From NCBI GenBank assembly GCA_019118905.1, contig DWYA01000014.1:1-6123 (forward strand): a stretch of DNA of 6,123 nucleotides. The letters are read 5' to 3'. The stretch is from Ruthenibacterium avium (GTDB lineage: Bacteria; Bacillota; Clostridia; Oscillospirales; Ruminococcaceae). Within the stretch, counting starts at the first letter, position 1. Every line of letters starts with the position of its first letter. The notes under the pieces are model-generated. The model was not told the origin of the DNA and did not search any database. It was given only the letters and a program-made list of their open reading frames with translations. The position numbers and the translations under genes are program-made. Positions 3,887-6,123 of this stretch are shown here, one piece after another.

Positions 3887-5179
3887 ATGGAACAGCTGAT
3901 TGATATAGCAGAAAGTGCCGTTGTGGGCGCGATTATCCTTGACGCCAAAGCGTGCGCCGACATCTTTCCGCGGCTTTCTCCTGATATGTTTTTCAACGAA
4001 ACGATGAAGGAGCTTTACAAAGCGGCGTATCGGCTTCAAGCGCGTGGGGAAACGGTGGACGCAGTGACCATTCAAGGTGAAGCTGGCGCACAGTATCAGC
4101 AAAGCATTATTCTGTGCGCTGAAACGGCGCCCAGCATCGCGAACGCCTCAGCCTATGCCGCGGTCGTGCGGAACCGATGGCGAGTGCGTACCATGCAGAC
4201 CGAAATGGGAGAGCTGCTTGTTGATGCTGATTGGGACGCTGACCAGCTCACCGCACGTCTGGAGAAAATTGTGGACATGCAAAGGCTGATTGCTTCCAGT
4301 GAAGAAGGCGGCAGTGTCCGCGCTTTTGATACTTGCATTGATGACTTTTTGCAGGACTTGGAAACGCCGGACGACGCGCTGCAATCTGGTTGGGGCTGCT
4401 TTGATAGATTGGGATTTTTTGAGCGGGGCAACGCCGTTGTGCTGGCTGGCCGCCCCGGATGCGGCAAGACCGATTTGGCAGTTAACATTGCGGCACGCGC
4501 GGCGCTGCATCATCGCGTTTTGTATTTAAGCTTAGAGGTTCCACGGAAGCAGATTATGCGGCGCATTGTTTCCCGTATTACGAAAATCAGTGGCGTGCGT
4601 TTGCACCAAAAGAAGTGTACTCCCGATGAAATTGAGAGCGCGAAAAAGGCGGTGTCGCTGCTGGGTGAACAAACAAAGCTGTTTTTGGACGATACCCCCG
4701 CGCTTTCCCTTGAGGATGTGACGGCGCGTGTATTTCAGTACCAGCCGGAGCTTCTTGTGGTGGATCATATCGGGTTGATGGCCGGAAAGCACAATCAAAA
4801 GGAATGGGAACGGCTGAGCGAAATCACCGCAGGGCTGAAAGCCTTGGCAAAGCGGCACAATTTAGTTGTGATGGAGCTTGTACAGTTAAACCGAAATGTG
4901 GACAGACAGCGCGGCGCGCCGGTGCTGGCTGACTTGCGCGGCAGCGGAACGATAGAGCAAGATGCTGATGTTGTTGTGATGCTTGCCCCGGACGTGGAAG
5001 ACGAATGCGAGGAGGAGCGACGTGTGGAGGCGTTTGTGAGAAAGAACCGAAGCGGACCGCTTGCGACTGTTGACCTTGCCTGGATTCCAAAATGGAGCCG
5101 ATACACGGAAATCGTTGACTTTGAGCCGCCGGAGGTTCAGAAAGAACCGTGTCCGTTTGAACAGACAAAAATGAAATAG
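3887..5179 (+). CDS. dnaB: Replicative DNA helicase, DnaB family, 430 aa
   Basis: The ATG at 3887 has GAGGTGA at 3875-3881, which overlaps the previous stop codon. The in-frame sequence before it is a shadow of the previous gene's end. Residues 6-95 are the DnaB N-terminal domain (AESAVVGAIILDA, LSPDMFFNETMKELYKAAYR, GETVDAVTI). Residues about 165-410 are the RecA-like motor. Walker A is GRPGCGKT (188-195) and SLEVPRKQ (215-222) carries the catalytic Glu217. Walker B is LLVVDHIGLM (289-298) with Asp293. Motif H3/H4 is ELVQLNR (330-336) with LADLRGSGTIEQDADVVVML (348-366), and RKNRSGP (385-391) holds the arginine-finger region. It is a ring helicase unwinding the phage fork, presumably loaded by the upstream organiser. 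Usual residues are changed at Walker A (GCG for the common SMG) and Walker B (DHIG for DYLQ), as in many phage versions. It is slightly shorter than chromosomal DnaB. Confidence 0.95.
   Translation: MEQLIDIAESAVVGAIILDAKACADIFPRLSPDMFFNETMKELYKAAYRLQARGETVDAVTIQGEAGAQYQQSIILCAETAPSIANASAYAAVVRNRWRVRTMQTEMGELLVDADWDADQLTARLEKIVDMQRLIASSEEGGSVRAFDTCIDDFLQDLETPDDALQSGWGCFDRLGFFERGNAVVLAGRPGCGKTDLAVNIAARAALHHRVLYLSLEVPRKQIMRRIVSRITKISGVRLHQKKCTPDEIESAKKAVSLLGEQTKLFLDDTPALSLEDVTARVFQYQPELLVVDHIGLMAGKHNQKEWERLSEITAGLKALAKRHNLVVMELVQLNRNVDRQRGAPVLADLRGSGTIEQDADVVVMLAPDVEDECEEERRVEAFVRKNRSGPLATVDLAWIPKWSRYTEIVDFEPPEVQKEPCPFEQTKMK
5150..5167. promoter_or_regulatory. Imperfect dyad just upstream of parA
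   Basis: TGTC-n-GTT-nn-AAC-n-GACA is 14/18 symmetric. It lies in the last codons of the helicase gene, 26 bp before the parA start. Small (Ib-type) ParA proteins lack their own DNA-binding domain, so their operons are often controlled by ParB or another regulator bound near this position. The TGTCC half resembles the half-site of the palindromes at 5959-6012. It could equally be a chance symmetry in coding sequence. Confidence 0.25.
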
Positions 5180-5193
5180 AAAGAGTGTGGAAC

Positions 5194-6024
5194 ATGAAAA
5201 CGATTAGTTTTATCAATTTGAAAGGCGGCGTTGCGAAAACCGTCACTACGGCAAATATCGGATGGCTGCTTGCCAAAGAACACAAAAAGCGCGTTTTGTT
5301 GATTGATATGGATGCGCAGGGACATTTGAGCCGCTTTTGGGGCGTGAGAAGCTCTGCAAAGCCAAGCGTTGCCGACTTACTTACCTTTTCGGAAGGGATT
5401 CGCAATGTCATCCAGACGCCGGACTTTTCCCGCCATGAGAATGTGACGTTGGATGTGGTACAGGCAAATTTATCGCTTATTACAGCGGCGAAAGAGGTTT
5501 TAATGGACTGCACTATGCCCCAGCAAGTGCGCCTTTCAAAAGCGTTGCAAGATGTGGCTGCGGACTATGACTTTTGCTTGATTGACCATGCGCCAAGCTT
5601 GGATATGGCAACCATCAACGGACTTGTGGCAAGTGATTTTGTGGTTGTTCCCGTAGAGCCGGACGACTTCGCGCTGGATGGGCTGGATATTCTTACAAGG
5701 CAGGTTTCAGCACTTCGGGATGGATACGCTCCCGGGCTGACGCTGGCCGGGTGTTTGATTTGCCGATACCGCCCAACCGTGATTGCAAACAGCGCCGTTC
5801 GCGCAGTGGAGCAAAGCGGCTTGCCGGTGTTTCGCTCAAAAATCCGCACAGCATGTGCCGTGCCGGAAAGCGTAGCTTTGAAAATCCCGATTGATGTGTA
5901 CCGCAAGCAATCTCCGGCAGCGTATGGATACCGCAGCTTTTGTGAGGAGCTTTTGCAATGTGTCCAAAATGGACACACGGACACGCGAGAGGAATGTGTC
6001 CAAAGTGGACACGCTGAGGGGTGA
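5194..6024 (+). CDS. parA: ParA-type partition ATPase (MinD/ParA superfamily), 276 aa
   Basis: The ATG at 5194 is chosen because MKTISFINLKGG is the usual ParA start. The ribosome binding site is poor (GAAAGAG, 5179-5185), and a GTG at 5185 is an alternative. The deviant Walker A is KGGVAKTV (10-17), with signature Lys10 and the catalytic K15-T16. Walker A' is LIDMDAQGHLS (36-46). Walker B is YDFCLIDHAPSL (125-136), followed by VEPDDFALDGLDIL (154-167), a typical Soj/ParA segment. There is no N-terminal helix-turn-helix, as in Soj and type Ib plasmid ParA. Such ATPases coat the nucleoid and, with ParB on parS, move DNA copies apart. The variant Ala14/Val17 in place of the usual Gly/Thr keeps the essential lysines. 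The last about 20 residues contain a repeated CVQ(N/S)GH that results from DNA palindromes, not from the ATPase fold. It is 14 bp after the helicase gene and 5 bp before the start of the ParB-like gene. Confidence 0.93.
   Translation: MKTISFINLKGGVAKTVTTANIGWLLAKEHKKRVLLIDMDAQGHLSRFWGVRSSAKPSVADLLTFSEGIRNVIQTPDFSRHENVTLDVVQANLSLITAAKEVLMDCTMPQQVRLSKALQDVAADYDFCLIDHAPSLDMATINGLVASDFVVVPVEPDDFALDGLDILTRQVSALRDGYAPGLTLAGCLICRYRPTVIANSAVRAVEQSGLPVFRSKIRTACAVPESVALKIPIDVYRKQSPAAYGYRSFCEELLQCVQNGHTDTREECVQSGHAEG
5959..6012. repeat. Two near-identical palindromes at the 3' end of parA (candidate parS or operator)
   Basis: Copy 1 (5959-5977) is TGTGTCC-AAAAT-GGACACA with 7-bp arms. Copy 2 (5995-6012) is TGTGTCC-AAAGT-GGACAC with 6-bp arms. 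They are 18 bp identical at 17 positions, centred 36 bp (12 codons) apart, in the same orientation. An additional half-site GGACAC lies between them at 5979-5984. Both are read in frame within parA. The second ends 3 nt before the ribosome binding site of the ParB-like gene. Iterated, identical dyads beside parAB are the typical form of a partition centromere. The sequence differs from the chromosomal parS TGTTTCACGTGAAACA. A translational-control hairpin is the alternative. Confidence 0.65.
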
Positions 6025-6029
6025 GAAAA

Positions 6030-6123
6030 GTGGCAAAGAATTTTGACTTTGGCGATTTGTTTTTGCAAAGCGGTGCGGTTGCGCCAAAACAGGACGGCGT
6101 GCGCAGGATACCGCTGCATAGCA
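6030..6123 (+). CDS. parB: ParB-like partition protein, N-terminal fragment (runs off the window)
   Basis: Start GTG at 6030 follows GAGGGGTGA (6016-6024) with 8-nt spacing, and an in-frame GTG at 6021 is part of that signal. Only 31 codons are present: the protein opens MAKNFDFGDLFLQSGA and reaches RRIPLHS at the window end. An N-terminal stretch followed by a basic residue and 'I-P-L/I' leading into the ParB/Spo0J nuclease-like domain is usual for ParB of Firmicute plasmids and mobile elements. That domain itself is not visible, so the call rests mainly on position directly after parA. A frameshift cannot be judged. If ParB, it would bind the palindromes at 5959-6012 and spread along the DNA with CTP. 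Confidence 0.65.
   Translation, partial: MAKNFDFGDLFLQSGAVAPKQDGVRRIPLHS

Noticed and set aside
4824..5513. 229-codon minus-strand reading frame across the helicase/parA junction
   Set aside because: It is opposite conserved DnaB and ParA motifs and has no coding signals of its own.
1..6123. CRISPR array, tRNA or rRNA genes, insertion sequence ends
   Set aside because: No regularly spaced direct repeats of CRISPR length, no cloverleaf with a GTTCRA-type arm, and no transposase or terminal inverted repeats were found by reading the sequence.

Overview
The window looks like the start of the early (replication and recombination) region of a temperate phage, integrated prophage or phage-plasmid of a Gram-positive Firmicute, most likely a Clostridia-class gut bacterium. 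The grounds are near-perfect AAGGAGGTGA-type ribosome binding sites, a textbook sigma-A promoter, tightly packed co-directional genes with 4 to 32 bp overlaps, and gene families typical of Firmicute phages (a Lin1244/Lin1753-type replisome organiser, a Rad52-superfamily annealing protein, SSB, and DnaB-like helicase). No integrase, structural gene, rRNA, tRNA or CRISPR array is visible.

Layout. Bases 1-138 form a divergent control region. A leftward promoter and ribosome binding site serve a gene whose start codon lies just outside the window, probably the lysogeny repressor. A strong rightward extended -10 promoter faces the other way, and TTAAGT-type dyads lie between and over the promoters. 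Bases 139-1112 hold five small genes: a 41-aa basic/hydrophobic peptide, a 29-aa single-helix membrane peptide, a 63-aa coiled-coil protein, a 67-aa unknown, and an 82-aa excisionase-like DNA-binding protein. Strong hairpins sit at 265-289 and 643-679. Bases 1122-2957 hold a recombination block: Rad52-like annealing protein, NinB/Orf-like protein, small HNH protein and SSB. This resembles the phage lambda bet-orf-rap theme. Bases 2980-5179 encode the replisome organiser and a DnaB-family replicative helicase. A phased A-tract segment inside the organiser gene is a candidate origin. Bases 5194-6123 encode ParA and the first 31 codons of a probable ParB.

How it works together (inference). After derepression, the rightward promoter would transcribe the whole co-directional set. 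The organiser would open the origin and load the DnaB-like helicase, SSB would coat the exposed strands, and the annealing module would handle recombination-dependent replication or repair. ParA/ParB would segregate an extrachromosomal form. The most striking unexplained structure is a pair of near-identical palindromes (TGTGTCC-N5-GGACAC, exactly 36 bp apart) inside the last codons of parA, directly before parB. They look like an embedded centromere (parS) or a ParB-controlled operator. A second is a pair of abutting hairpins, one with a C(UUCG)G tetraloop, inside the annealing-protein gene.

No gene-free stretch exceeds about 140 bases. All rightward genes read through without evident frameshifts.
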